DNA of 64,000 bases. Source: an uncultured SAR86 cluster bacterium. Lineage in GTDB: Bacteria; Pseudomonadota; Gammaproteobacteria; Magnimaribacterales; D2472. This document shows, piece by piece, positions 9,225 to 18,187 of this stretch. The translations under genes were made by a program, and so were the position numbers. The stretch is taken from assembly GCA_902558095.1 (NCBI GenBank), contig CACECP010000005.1, positions 16,387-80,386 on the forward strand, given 5' to 3'. Positions within the stretch are counted from its first letter, which is position 1; every line of letters starts with the position of its first letter. The notes below the pieces were generated by a model that made no database searches, had not been told where the DNA came from, and saw only the letters and a program-made list of their open reading frames with translations.

Positions 9225-10451
9225 ATGGATTTAAATTTTGGGTCTAAATATAAAGATTTTAGAAATGAAGTAAGAGACTTTTGTAAAAAGTATTCGGGTG
9301 TTCATTTAGAGTCCTCTAAAGTTCCATTATCATCAGAGAAATCTAAATCTGGTGAAATTAAAATGAAAAGGTCAGATTGGCAAAAACTTCTTATAAAAAA
9401 AGGTTTTTTTGCTAGGTCTATCCCAAAAGAATATGGTGGTTATGGCGGCGAAATCGATCTTATTAAAAGCAGAATTATTGCAGAAGAATTTGCAAAAACA
9501 AATACACCTCCTCCAATGGGTGGCCAGGGAATTGATATGCTGGTCCCCACTCTTTTAGAGCTTGGAACTGAAGAACAAAAACAAAAATACATAGAGCCAA
9601 CATTAAATGGTGAAATTATTTGGTGCCAAGGATATTCTGAACCCAATGCTGGAAGTGATCTAGCAAGTCTTCAGACTAAAGCAGAGCTAATTAATGGTAA
9701 TTGGGTTATTAACGGGCAAAAAATTTGGACAAGCACTGCTCAATATTCTCAAATGATGTTCTGTTTAGTAAGAACAGAGCCTGAAGCTCCTAAACATGCA
9801 GGAATAAGTTATATATTAATTCCAATGGATACTCCTGGAATTGAAATAAGGCCATTGGTGGATATGACACTAAATGCTGGATTCAACGAAGTGTTTTTCA
9901 CAGATGTAACAGTCCCTGAAGAAAATATTGTTGGTAAAAGAGGAGAAGGTTGGGCTGTGGCAAATGCAACACTTGGTCATGAAAGGGGTTCACTCTCCGA
10001 TCCTAATGCGATGATGAATAGATTGAATTCGCTTATTGAAAGGATGAGGCATGAAACCATAAATGGCGAAAAAATTATTGATAATGAAGTGTATAGAGAT
10101 AACTTAATGAAGATTCAAGCTAAAGTAATTGCATTCCAATCCAATTCTTTGAGGGTTTTATCAGCAAAGTTAAATAATAACCAAGATGTAAAAATAGCTA
10201 GAATGTTACAAAAACTTGTAGGAACAGAGCTAAGACACGAACTTGAAGGTTTCGCAGTAGATATTATGGGTGAGTTAGGCACACTCTACGAAAATAGTCC
10301 TAATTTGAGAGATGGTGGCTCGTGGCAAGTAGGATATATGTATTTTCTTGGTTTGATAATTGGTGGTGGAACAAGCCAAATACAAAAAAATATTATTTCT
10401 GAAAGAGGTCTTGGAATGCCCAAAGAACCAAAGGTTCAAAAAGGAGCTTAA
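9225..10451 (+). CDS. Acyl-CoA dehydrogenase, catalytic-type subunit (AtuD/FadE-like)
   Basis: A 408-residue FAD-dependent acyl-CoA dehydrogenase. The middle domain has WCQGYSEPNAGSDLASL and NGQKIWTSTAQ, which bind flavin and substrate. The C-terminal YEG-type catalytic Glu of most family members is replaced (GGGTSQIQ near 380), but a Glu at about residue 253 in LGHERGSL occupies the helix-G position used as base in isovaleryl-CoA dehydrogenase. It fits oxidation of a branched or bulky acyl-CoA such as citronellyl-CoA. The next gene is a degenerate paralogue starting 1 bp after this stop, suggesting a heteromeric enzyme as in bacterial steroid degradation. Confidence 0.82.
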   Translation: MDLNFGSKYKDFRNEVRDFCKKYSGVHLESSKVPLSSEKSKSGEIKMKRSDWQKLLIKKGFFARSIPKEYGGYGGEIDLIKSRIIAEEFAKTNTPPPMGGQGIDMLVPTLLELGTEEQKQKYIEPTLNGEIIWCQGYSEPNAGSDLASLQTKAELINGNWVINGQKIWTSTAQYSQMMFCLVRTEPEAPKHAGISYILIPMDTPGIEIRPLVDMTLNAGFNEVFFTDVTVPEENIVGKRGEGWAVANATLGHERGSLSDPNAMMNRLNSLIERMRHETINGEKIIDNEVYRDNLMKIQAKVIAFQSNSLRVLSAKLNNNQDVKIARMLQKLVGTELRHELEGFAVDIMGELGTLYENSPNLRDGGSWQVGYMYFLGLIIGGGTSQIQKNIISERGLGMPKEPKVQKGA

Positions 10452-10452
10452 A

Positions 10453-11541
10453 ATGTATTTTGGATTATCAGAAGATCAAATTTTTTTTCAAGATAATGTA
10501 AAAAAATTTCTATCTGAGCAAGCTCCTCTAGATCTTATTAGAGAGATAGCTGAAGATAAAGAATCTAAAATTAAAGATAAACTTCATCAAGGTATAAAAA
10601 ATCTTGGTATTAATAATATTTTAATTCCAGAGGAAAATGGTGGCCTGGGTTTAGATTTACTATTTGCAGTAGCAATAAGTCAAAGTATTGGCTCATGTAT
10701 TGGGCCACTTCCATTTGCTGGTTCATATGTCATTGCTCCCATTGCTATTGAACATGGAGCCAATCAGGAGCAAAAAGATAGACTATTTGAAGGAATGTCT
10801 AATAATTCTATTAACTTTGCCATTGGATTTTCGGATTACTTTGGCTCTAGAGATTCAAGCAGTCTAAAGTTTTCAGATGATAAGGTAAGTGGGAGAACAT
10901 TATTTGTTTTAGATTCTGAATATGCCTCTCATGTAATGCTATGTAATGATGAAGGTCAGATTGGAATAGTTTCACTGAATTCCAAGGGAATAGACTCTAT
11001 AGAACTAACAACAGTTGATAAGACAAGAGCTTTTAAAGAAATGCATTTTAAAGATACTCCTATAGAAATTTTAGAAAATTCAAAAAAATCATTTAATGCT
11101 ATTGAAAAATCAATAGATGCAGGAAGAATCGTTATTGCGGCTGATTCAGTTGGAGCATCTCAGTCCATGATTGATAAAGCAGTTGAGTATTCAAAAGAAA
11201 GAAAGCAATTTAATAGAGTAATTGGAAGCTTTCAAGCTGTTAAACATATGTGTGCTGAAATGACAGCTGAGTTAGAGCCATGTAATGCGCTTATTTGGCA
11301 TGCAGCTCACAGCTTTGATAATAATGAAAGTAATGCAAGATTAATGGCATGTCATGCAAAATCTCATGTTTCTGAGGTATCAAAAATGGTATCAAAAAAA
11401 TCTACTGAAGTTCATGGAGGCATGGGGTTTACTGATCTTTTAGGCTTACACTATTGGTTTAAAAGAATTGGTCTTAATAGACATATTTTGGGTTCTCCTG
11501 AAATAGTAAGAAAAGAAGCAGCAAAAGTACAAGGTTTATAA
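10453..11541 (+). CDS. Acyl-CoA dehydrogenase-like partner subunit
   Basis: A 362-residue acyl-CoA dehydrogenase homologue that probably pairs with the preceding gene. It keeps the C-terminal helical domain (ERKQFNRVIGSFQAVKHM near 260 and EVHGGMGFTDLLGLHYWFKR near 325), but the middle flavin-contacting motifs seen in its neighbour are poorly conserved. That pattern is known from alpha2beta2 acyl-CoA dehydrogenases in which only one subunit is catalytic. I chose the ATG at 10453 because AAGGAG lies 7 bases upstream; earlier in-frame codons would run deep into the upstream gene. It is the last gene of the catabolic operon; Prc follows 5 bp later. Confidence 0.75.
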   Translation: MYFGLSEDQIFFQDNVKKFLSEQAPLDLIREIAEDKESKIKDKLHQGIKNLGINNILIPEENGGLGLDLLFAVAISQSIGSCIGPLPFAGSYVIAPIAIEHGANQEQKDRLFEGMSNNSINFAIGFSDYFGSRDSSSLKFSDDKVSGRTLFVLDSEYASHVMLCNDEGQIGIVSLNSKGIDSIELTTVDKTRAFKEMHFKDTPIEILENSKKSFNAIEKSIDAGRIVIAADSVGASQSMIDKAVEYSKERKQFNRVIGSFQAVKHMCAEMTAELEPCNALIWHAAHSFDNNESNARLMACHAKSHVSEVSKMVSKKSTEVHGGMGFTDLLGLHYWFKRIGLNRHILGSPEIVRKEAAKVQGL

Positions 11542-11546
11542 AATCT

Positions 11547-13586
11547 ATGAAATATTTATATTTACTTGTTTCTATTTTAACGATTGGGATTTCAGCTTCC
11601 AATTATGAATCAATTCATATCAGTGAAAATAAAAAAAATTTAAGTAAAGAAATTTATTCGATTTTAAAAAGAGATCACTTTGAAGCGAGATTTGATAAGA
11701 CTGATTTTAATGAAAGATATATTCAAGCGATTATAGATAAACTTGATAAAAATAAAAATTATTTTACTTTAGATGAAGTAAATCATTTTATAGAAAAATC
11801 AAGATTTCAAAATGATGATGATTTTAATATAGAACTTGGATACGAGTTAATAAATCTGTACTTCAAAAAACTAATATTATTTACAGAATATCAAATTGAA
11901 TTAACTAAAAATAATAGTTTTGATTTTAATAAAGAGGAGTATTTAGATATTTATTATGAAGATAATCAATGGGCTCTCTCTATCGATGATCTTAAGGAAC
12001 AATGGAGATTAGAAACAAAAAATGATTTGTTAATAGCACAAACCTCAGATTCATCAAGTTCTGAACCTAATAATGATCTAATAAAAAGATATGAAAATAG
12101 AATTAGGAGAGTAAATCAGCAAAAAGAAGAAGATATCTTTTCGCTTGCTATAAATGTTTTAAGTAATCAATTTGACCCACACTCTTCATACTTATCTCCA
12201 AGATCTGCTGAAGATTTTGATTTAAATATGAGTCTTAAGCTTGATGGCATAGGAGCTTTGCTTGGAGTTGAAGATGACTATACAAAAATAATAAGCTTAG
12301 TTGCAGGTGGTCCTGCTGAAAAATCTGGAAAGATAAAGCCAGAAGATAGAATTTCTAAGATAAGACAGCAAGATGAAGAGGAGTTTGTTGACGTTGTTGG
12401 CTGGAGAATAGATGAAGTTGTTGATTTAATTAGAGGTGAAGCAGGCTCTGAAGTAGAAATAGAGTTCATATCTTTCAATTCGGAGACTGATGCAAGGAAA
12501 TTAATTACATTAAAAAGAGAAGAAATAAAATTAGAAGATAGGGCTGCAAAGTCAGAAGTAATTGAAATAAACAATAATAAGATTGGGATAATAGATCTCC
12601 CCTCATTTTATATAGACTTTGATGAATATCAGAAAGGAAATAAAAATTTTAAAAGTAGCAGCAAAGATATAAGAAATATACTTGAAGACTTCAACTCAAC
12701 TAAAGTAGATGCCGTAATACTTGATTTAAGAAACAATGGCGGCGGAGCATTAATTGAAGCTAATAGAATCATAGGCCTTTTTGTCTCTTCAGGACCCACT
12801 GTCCAAGTAAAACAAAAAAGAGGTTATATACAATATTATGGTGATCGTAAAGCTGTTCAAGTTTGGAGTAAGCCATTAATTGTACTAGTAAATAGATATT
12901 CTGCATCTGCATCTGAGATTGTTGCGGGAGCGATTCAAGATTACCGGAGAGGTTTAATAGTTGGACATAGGACATTTGGAAAAGGAACAGTTCAAAGTTT
13001 AGAAAACCTTTCTGAAGGGCAAATTAAGATCACTGAATCAAAATATTACAGAGTGAACGGAATGAGTACACAAAACAAAGGAGTCGTTCCTGATATAGAG
13101 CTTCCTAGTACTTGGGATATCAATACAGTTGGTGAAAGCTCTTATCCAACTGCGCTTTCTTGGGATGTTATAAGACCATATCAACATAAGAAGTTTAAAA
13201 TGGATAACGAATTAATTAATGAGGTGGTTGAACAATATGAGTATCGATTAAGCGACGAACCAAATCTAAATTACCTCAAAAAAATAAGAAATAGATACGA
13301 TTTAAATAAAAATAAAAAACTTTTGAGTTTAAACGTTGAAGATAGAGAATTGCAAAAAGAATTAAGAAAAGATTGGCTTTTAAAGATTGAAAATGAAAGA
13401 AGATTGGCAATTGGCTTAAATACCTTTGTTACATATGATGAACTAGAAGAATTTAATGAAAAAGAAGACATTAATAGTAATAATGCAATCAATTTAAAGA
13501 CAGATTATCAACTATTGGAAACAGCAAACATAATGAATGATTTTTTAAATTTAAATAAAAAAACTATATTATCTTCAATTGAATAA
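11547..13586 (+). CDS. prc: Carboxy-terminal processing (tail-specific) protease, S41 family
   Basis: A periplasmic protease of the Prc/Tsp type, 679 residues, with an N-terminal signal peptide (residues 1-17, ending ISAS). It has an N-terminal helical region, a PDZ domain near 225-325 (IISLVAGGPAEKSGKI), the S41 core with LDLRNNGGGALIEA near 395, and the catalytic dyad: Ser454 in SASASEI and Lys479 in TFGKGTVQ, 25 residues apart as in E. coli Tsp. A long C-terminal extension typical of Prc follows. It degrades or trims envelope proteins. It starts 5 bp after the dehydrogenase gene, so it may be read through from the catabolic operon, but function gives no link. Confidence 0.92.
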   Translation: MKYLYLLVSILTIGISASNYESIHISENKKNLSKEIYSILKRDHFEARFDKTDFNERYIQAIIDKLDKNKNYFTLDEVNHFIEKSRFQNDDDFNIELGYELINLYFKKLILFTEYQIELTKNNSFDFNKEEYLDIYYEDNQWALSIDDLKEQWRLETKNDLLIAQTSDSSSSEPNNDLIKRYENRIRRVNQQKEEDIFSLAINVLSNQFDPHSSYLSPRSAEDFDLNMSLKLDGIGALLGVEDDYTKIISLVAGGPAEKSGKIKPEDRISKIRQQDEEEFVDVVGWRIDEVVDLIRGEAGSEVEIEFISFNSETDARKLITLKREEIKLEDRAAKSEVIEINNNKIGIIDLPSFYIDFDEYQKGNKNFKSSSKDIRNILEDFNSTKVDAVILDLRNNGGGALIEANRIIGLFVSSGPTVQVKQKRGYIQYYGDRKAVQVWSKPLIVLVNRYSASASEIVAGAIQDYRRGLIVGHRTFGKGTVQSLENLSEGQIKITESKYYRVNGMSTQNKGVVPDIELPSTWDINTVGESSYPTALSWDVIRPYQHKKFKMDNELINEVVEQYEYRLSDEPNLNYLKKIRNRYDLNKNKKLLSLNVEDRELQKELRKDWLLKIENERRLAIGLNTFVTYDELEEFNEKEDINSNNAINLKTDYQLLETANIMNDFLNLNKKTILSSIE

Positions 13587-13588
13587 AT

Positions 13589-14401
13589 ATGAAAATTGTA
13601 TCTTTTAACATAAATAGCATTCGTGCGAGACTCCATCAAATTGAGCACTTAAGGGATAGCATTAATCCTGATATTATTGGTCTTCAGGAAACTAAAGTTA
13701 ATGATCCAGACTTTCCAATAGAGTCTATTAATAATATCGGATATCACGTCGAGTATCATGGACAAAAGGGTCACTATGGTGTTGCCATCTTGAGTAAAAT
13801 AAAACCCCTGCAGACAGTCAAGGGTTTTAAAAATGATACAGAAGACGATCAAAAAAGATTTATACAATCAACATTTAAGTTCGCTGATAATGAATTGGTT
13901 ATTATGAATGGCTATTTTCCTCAAGGAGAAAATATAAAACACGAAACAAAATTTCCAAAAAAAATAAAATTTTATAAAGATCTTAAAGAGCACATAATTG
14001 ATATTAAAAAAAATCATAATAATTTAATTGTTATGGGAGATTTCAATGTGTCCCCAAAAGATATTGATATCGGAATAGGCGAACAAAATGCTAAAAGATG
14101 GTTAAGAGATGGCAAAACATCATTTCAACCAGAAGAAAGAGAGATGTGGAACAGCATTAGAGACTTAGGGTTTGTAGATACCTGGAGAATAATATATCCA
14201 GATGATTCAAGAACATATTCTTGGTTTGATTATAGGTCAAGAATGTTTGACCAAAATCCAAAGAGAGGCTTGAGAATAGATCATATTATGCTTTCAGATA
14301 ATCTTAAAGATTCTATTAATGCTGTTGGAATTGATTATCATGCGCGTGCAATGGAAAAGCCCTCAGATCATTGTCCTATATGGCTAGATCTAAATGAATG
14401 A
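13589..14401 (+). CDS. xthA: Exodeoxyribonuclease III
   Basis: A 270-residue Mg-dependent AP endonuclease/3'-5' exonuclease of the XthA family, acting in base-excision repair. Family motifs are all present: MKIVSFNINSIRARL at the start, LQETKV (metal-binding Glu) near 33, MGDFNVSP near 148, and the C-terminal RIDHIMLS and SDHCPIWLDL with the catalytic His. It starts 2 bp after prc and overlaps the GNAT gene by 8 bp. Length and motif order are normal. Confidence 0.95.
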   Translation: MKIVSFNINSIRARLHQIEHLRDSINPDIIGLQETKVNDPDFPIESINNIGYHVEYHGQKGHYGVAILSKIKPLQTVKGFKNDTEDDQKRFIQSTFKFADNELVIMNGYFPQGENIKHETKFPKKIKFYKDLKEHIIDIKKNHNNLIVMGDFNVSPKDIDIGIGEQNAKRWLRDGKTSFQPEEREMWNSIRDLGFVDTWRIIYPDDSRTYSWFDYRSRMFDQNPKRGLRIDHIMLSDNLKDSINAVGIDYHARAMEKPSDHCPIWLDLNE

Positions 14402-14846
14402 AATAATATTTAAAACTCCAACGAACCAAAAAGAATTTAAAGAGTACGACTTATTTAGATGGAAGATTCTTCGCAAACCGATTGGTAAAAATATAAGTTC
14501 CTTAAAAGATAAGTTTGAAAAGTCAGCATTTCATTTAATAGGTATCAAAAAAGAAGAAATTGTTGCCTGTGGTCGACTTCATTTTAATAATAAGGATGAA
14601 GCTCAAGTTAGATATATGGCCGTTGCGCAAAATTTACAGGGGATTGGTATCGGTAAAGAGGTTCTAAGGTTACTTGAAAAAAATGCAAAAAAAAATAATG
14701 CAAAGAAAATTGTCCTTAATGCCAGAGACCATGCGATAGATTTTTATAAAGTTTCAGGCTATAAAATAGTAAAAAAATATTATGGTTCAGATACAGACAT
14801 TCCACATACCACAATGGAAAAAAATATATCTACCTTCTCAAGCTAA
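14394..14846 (+). CDS. GNAT-family N-acetyltransferase
   Basis: A 150-residue acetyltransferase of the GNAT fold. The acetyl-CoA binding motif A is visible as VRYMAVAQNLQGIGIGKEVL near residues 73-92, followed by motif B LNARDHAIDFYKVSGYKI near 110-127. Substrate is unknown; the general architecture resembles small amine or protein N-acetyltransferases such as ElaA-like proteins. It overlaps xthA by 8 bp and converges with tadA, overlapping it by 17 bp at the 3' ends. Confidence 0.8.
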   Translation: MNEIIFKTPTNQKEFKEYDLFRWKILRKPIGKNISSLKDKFEKSAFHLIGIKKEEIVACGRLHFNNKDEAQVRYMAVAQNLQGIGIGKEVLRLLEKNAKKNNAKKIVLNARDHAIDFYKVSGYKIVKKYYGSDTDIPHTTMEKNISTFSS

Positions 14847-15285
14847 AAAAATCTTTTAATAGTTTGGAGCTCTCCTCACTAAATAGGCCATTTTGGTATT
14901 GGGGATTATGATTGAGTTCCTTTTTATCAAAAAAATTGTCAATAGAAATTATGCTTCCGGTCTTTGGTTCAGGACAACCAAAAATAACTGAGCAAATTCT
15001 TGCGTCAACTATTGCTTTAGCACACATGTGACAAGGTTCTAATGTTACATACATAACGCAATCATTAAGTCGATAATTTCCAATTGTAACTGAGGCATTT
15101 CTTATGGCATTAATTTCTGCGTGAGAACTAACGTCATTATCTGAAATAACTGTGTTACGGCCTTTTCCTAAAATTTTTTCTCCTTTTACAACTACAGCAC
15201 CAACAGGAACTTCTTCAAAATCAAATGATTCTTTAGCTAAATCTAAAGCAATACTCATAAATTTTTTATCTAATGTAGAAAACAA
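14830..15285 (-). CDS. tadA: tRNA(Arg) adenosine-34 deaminase
   Basis: A 151-residue zinc deaminase that converts wobble A34 to inosine in tRNA-Arg(ACG), an essential reaction. Zinc ligands and the catalytic Glu are seen in SSHAEINAIRNA near 54 and EPCHMCAKAIVDARI near 82. Length and the N-terminal FMSIALDLAKES agree with TadA rather than with guanine or cytosine deaminases. It starts 1 bp downstream of the CIA30-domain gene and is likely co-transcribed with it. Confidence 0.9.
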   Translation of the reverse strand: MFSTLDKKFMSIALDLAKESFDFEEVPVGAVVVKGEKILGKGRNTVISDNDVSSHAEINAIRNASVTIGNYRLNDCVMYVTLEPCHMCAKAIVDARICSVIFGCPEPKTGSIISIDNFFDKKELNHNPQYQNGLFSEESSKLLKDFFSLRR

Positions 15286-15286
15286 T

Positions 15287-15814
15287 TTACTTATAGAATT
15301 CTATGTTTGCTATATCTAGCTGAGCATTAAAGTCTTTTCCATATGCTGCAAGCGCAACAGTTTTGATTCTACTAATATTCATTTTTTTTCTCATATAAAA
15401 ATTAGACTTTTGAAAATCACTAAATGGAACTTCGATAGTTGACCAATTTTTGCTTGGAGTAAAGCTAACAAGATATCTGTCCCATGGAAACCTACATGCT
15501 GGAGTTCTAATCCAAACATAATATTTATCTTCAGACCCTCTAACAGTTATCCTAATGCCTTTATATTCCTCATTAATATTTTTTATTTTTGCTACAGATT
15601 GAATGAATCCTCCATTATTTGCTGTACTTACATTACCTTCAAGTCTATAAAAACTTTTATCACCTTCTTCCATTTCATAGAAATATACTTCAGAAATTCC
15701 TCCCATCACCCTATCTGAAAATATGTCCCAGTCAGCTCTAATATCATCAAGGTTATCTATAGTCATTGAGTTAATATTTAATACAAAAAAAACTAAAATT
15801 AAAATTTTATGCAT
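15287..15814 (-). CDS. CIA30-domain (NDUFAF1-like) exported protein
   Basis: A 175-residue protein with an N-terminal hydrophobic signal (about 1-16) and a galactose-binding-like CIA30 fold. The signatures are WDIFSDRVMGGIS near 30, GGFIQSVAKI near 70, KGIRITVRGSEDKYYVWIRT near 85 and VPFSDFQ near 130. In mitochondria the family assists complex I assembly; bacterial exported versions have no established function. It lies between the DmdA/GcvT-like gene (2-bp gap) and tadA (1-bp gap). Confidence 0.75.
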   Translation of the reverse strand: MHKILILVFFVLNINSMTIDNLDDIRADWDIFSDRVMGGISEVYFYEMEEGDKSFYRLEGNVSTANNGGFIQSVAKIKNINEEYKGIRITVRGSEDKYYVWIRTPACRFPWDRYLVSFTPSKNWSTIEVPFSDFQKSNFYMRKKMNISRIKTVALAAYGKDFNAQLDIANIEFYK

Positions 15815-15816
15815 AG

Positions 15817-16971
15817 TTAACCTAAGTTTGTGTCTTTTTCAGCCTTAAACCATGGCATTGAAACAACCACTGATTCTAGGTCTCCATGCGGTGTTGAAAC
15901 AAAAAATTTCGTAAGTTCATCAGCATAATCAATATCAACAATTCCCAATCCAATATTCTTTTGTAATCTTGGTGAGAAGAAAGCTCTTGAAACTCGACCA
16001 ATTTTTTTATTATCAGAATTTCTAATTGGCCAAAAATTTTCGGGAGCTTGCCTAATTGGGTCCCCTTCTAATTCGATACCTACCAATTTTTCTGTAAGCC
16101 CTTTCTCTTTAATGGCTTTAAGTGCTTCTTTACCAATAAAATCAGCGTCCTGATCAAGGTCAACAAGCCTACCAAACCCAATTGTGAAAGGATTATGGGT
16201 TCTACCAAAATCACTGCCATATGACAATAATCCACCTTCAATAGTCCTTATTGTATTTGGAGCTATTACTCTCCCATTAAATTCTTTTGCAGCATCATGA
16301 ACTAGTTCAAAAAGCTTATTGCCTAATTTTCTATCCTGTAAATATAATTCATAACTTAATTCGCCACTCCATCCTGTCCTGGCTATTACCATTGGAATAT
16401 TATTCAAAGATGTTTGTTTGGCTTTGTAGTAACCCAAATCATCATGTTCACCATTAAAAAGCTTTTGAATTAACTTGCCTGACTTAGGACCACTAATCTG
16501 AAGTGGTGATACATCAGGCTCATGAATAGAGACATCCATTCCAGAATTTATGGCAATACCCTGCAACCATAAAATTACATCACCATCTCCTGGTGAAATC
16601 CAAAATTTGTTTTCTTCCAGTCTTAACAAGCAAGCATCATTTACTATTCCACCATTTGTATCAGTCAATAAAATATATTTACATGCGCCGATTGCACATT
16701 TTTCTAAATTTCTTGGTTGAACATAAGAAACAAATTTGTGAGCATCAGGACCATTGATTTCTACTTGTCTTTCAGCCGCAAAATCACCAAAAGTTACATC
16801 GTTTATTAAGCTCTCATATTCTTTTTCTGGACCAGAAAAACCTGTTGGTAAATACATTTTGTTGTATACCGTAAAACCAGTTACTCCGTACTTTAAATCT
16901 GATTCATAATATGGAGATTTTCTTATTCGTGTTCCAATACCAATTGTCAACGGCAATTTTGATTCCGACAT
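15817..16971 (-). CDS. GcvT-family aminomethyltransferase, candidate DMSP demethylase (DmdA-like)
   Basis: A 384-residue tetrahydrofolate-binding protein of the GcvT/DmdA superfamily. It begins with RIRKSPYYES, then FTVYNKMYLPTGFSGPEKEY and FAAERQVEINGPDA, a run that, from memory, resembles Pelagibacter DmdA more than glycine-cleavage GcvT. The middle has SPLQISGPKSGKLI and ARTGWSGELSYELYL, and the C-terminal barrel is present. DmdA moves a methyl group from dimethylsulfoniopropionate to THF. No gcvH or gcvP is nearby, which argues against a glycine-cleavage role. Other GcvT-like demethylases cannot be excluded. It is first in a minus-strand unit with the CIA30 gene and tadA. Confidence 0.6.
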   Translation of the reverse strand: MSESKLPLTIGIGTRIRKSPYYESDLKYGVTGFTVYNKMYLPTGFSGPEKEYESLINDVTFGDFAAERQVEINGPDAHKFVSYVQPRNLEKCAIGACKYILLTDTNGGIVNDACLLRLEENKFWISPGDGDVILWLQGIAINSGMDVSIHEPDVSPLQISGPKSGKLIQKLFNGEHDDLGYYKAKQTSLNNIPMVIARTGWSGELSYELYLQDRKLGNKLFELVHDAAKEFNGRVIAPNTIRTIEGGLLSYGSDFGRTHNPFTIGFGRLVDLDQDADFIGKEALKAIKEKGLTEKLVGIELEGDPIRQAPENFWPIRNSDNKKIGRVSRAFFSPRLQKNIGLGIVDIDYADELTKFFVSTPHGDLESVVVSMPWFKAEKDTNLG

Positions 16972-17083
16972 ATTTGCTCCCTATGGTTAATTTAATGCCA
17001 TTTTAATCTGAAAATATCTCATGAGTAAATGCATTATTTTGTTATTTAGATTATTATCTACATAAGTATTTTTAGGGGTGATG

Positions 17084-18187
17084 ATGGGAAAAAAAAGATT
17101 CTTCGATGATAGACTAAAATATCTATCATTCATACAAAATACTAGTGAAAAAAAAGCCATCTCTCTGAGACTTTATCCACATATTGCCGCCCTTTCACAA
17201 AACAAATCTTATCTGAGAATACTTGATGCAGGTACAGGAGATGGCACAATTAAATCTAATGTCATTAAAAGTTTTCACCGATACCATCCTTACACTTCAC
17301 TTCTAATAACTGGCAAAGAAATAAGTTATGAAGATTTAAAAAATACATTAGAAAAAATGCCTGATAGATTTGTTGAGCATCCTAATCTTTTAGTAACAAT
17401 GACAAATGTTAAGTTTGCAGAATTAGGACTAATTGAGAACTCAACAAAAATAAAAAATCAAAAAGTTAAAGAATTTAATTTAATCTTAAAAAGTGATAAT
17501 TCGTTTGACTTTCACTCACAAATTACTGGCAATAAACTTAGTAATTTTATTAAAAAAAATTGGGGTATTGAAATTGATACCAAAAGCAGAACATCTTATT
17601 CAAATCCATGCATTATCAGGGTTTATAGAGAAGATAATGAAAAACATTTAAAGCAATTCATAAAGACCGATTACAAGAATAATAATTACGATCTCATAAT
17701 TGCATCACAAGCATATAGGGCTGCATCTTCGGTAGATGTAAAAGTGAAAAATGTTATAGGTCCATTAATGCGTTTATTAAATAAATCTGGGAAACTTCTT
17801 GTAACTCATTCATCTGGAGGAGATTCAATTCAAAAGATTCTTAAACTTGCATTTAAAGATAAAGAGCCTTTTCCTAATACTGCAAAAGATATTATTGAAT
17901 ATTTAAAAAACAATCCAATAGGTGAAAACAATAAATATTCATTTGCTAAACCAATAAACTATTCTTTTAATTTTAAGAAGGCTCCTGATCAAACTGTTAC
18001 AGAACTTTTTGGACACGATACTGATGCAAAATGGGCTAACATTTTATACGTTGGGCAAATTCCAGATAAAGATATTCAAGCCCTTGAAAAAAATACTAGG
18101 CTTCATAATAAAGTAAAGAAAACAATTGATAACTCTGGTGAAATACACTTTAAAAACGAAATTTTTAGCATAAAAAAAATAAGATAA
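17084..18187 (+). CDS. Class I SAM-dependent methyltransferase-like protein, unknown substrate
   Basis: A 367-residue protein with a methyltransferase motif I, LRILDAGTGDGTI, near residue 46, and a motif-IV-like YDLIIASQAYRAA near 207 followed by LNKSGKLLVTHSS. I do not recognise the subfamily; it is longer than a minimal methyltransferase and has an extra segment near 90-190. GTG at 17078 and ATG at 17081 are possible starts, but ATG 17084 has AGGGG five bases upstream. It overlaps the next gene (P-loop kinase) by 1 bp, and that overlaps a nucleotidyltransferase by 8 bp, so the three genes act as one unit. Confidence 0.6.
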   Translation: MGKKRFFDDRLKYLSFIQNTSEKKAISLRLYPHIAALSQNKSYLRILDAGTGDGTIKSNVIKSFHRYHPYTSLLITGKEISYEDLKNTLEKMPDRFVEHPNLLVTMTNVKFAELGLIENSTKIKNQKVKEFNLILKSDNSFDFHSQITGNKLSNFIKKNWGIEIDTKSRTSYSNPCIIRVYREDNEKHLKQFIKTDYKNNNYDLIIASQAYRAASSVDVKVKNVIGPLMRLLNKSGKLLVTHSSGGDSIQKILKLAFKDKEPFPNTAKDIIEYLKNNPIGENNKYSFAKPINYSFNFKKAPDQTVTELFGHDTDAKWANILYVGQIPDKDIQALEKNTRLHNKVKKTIDNSGEIHFKNEIFSIKKIR

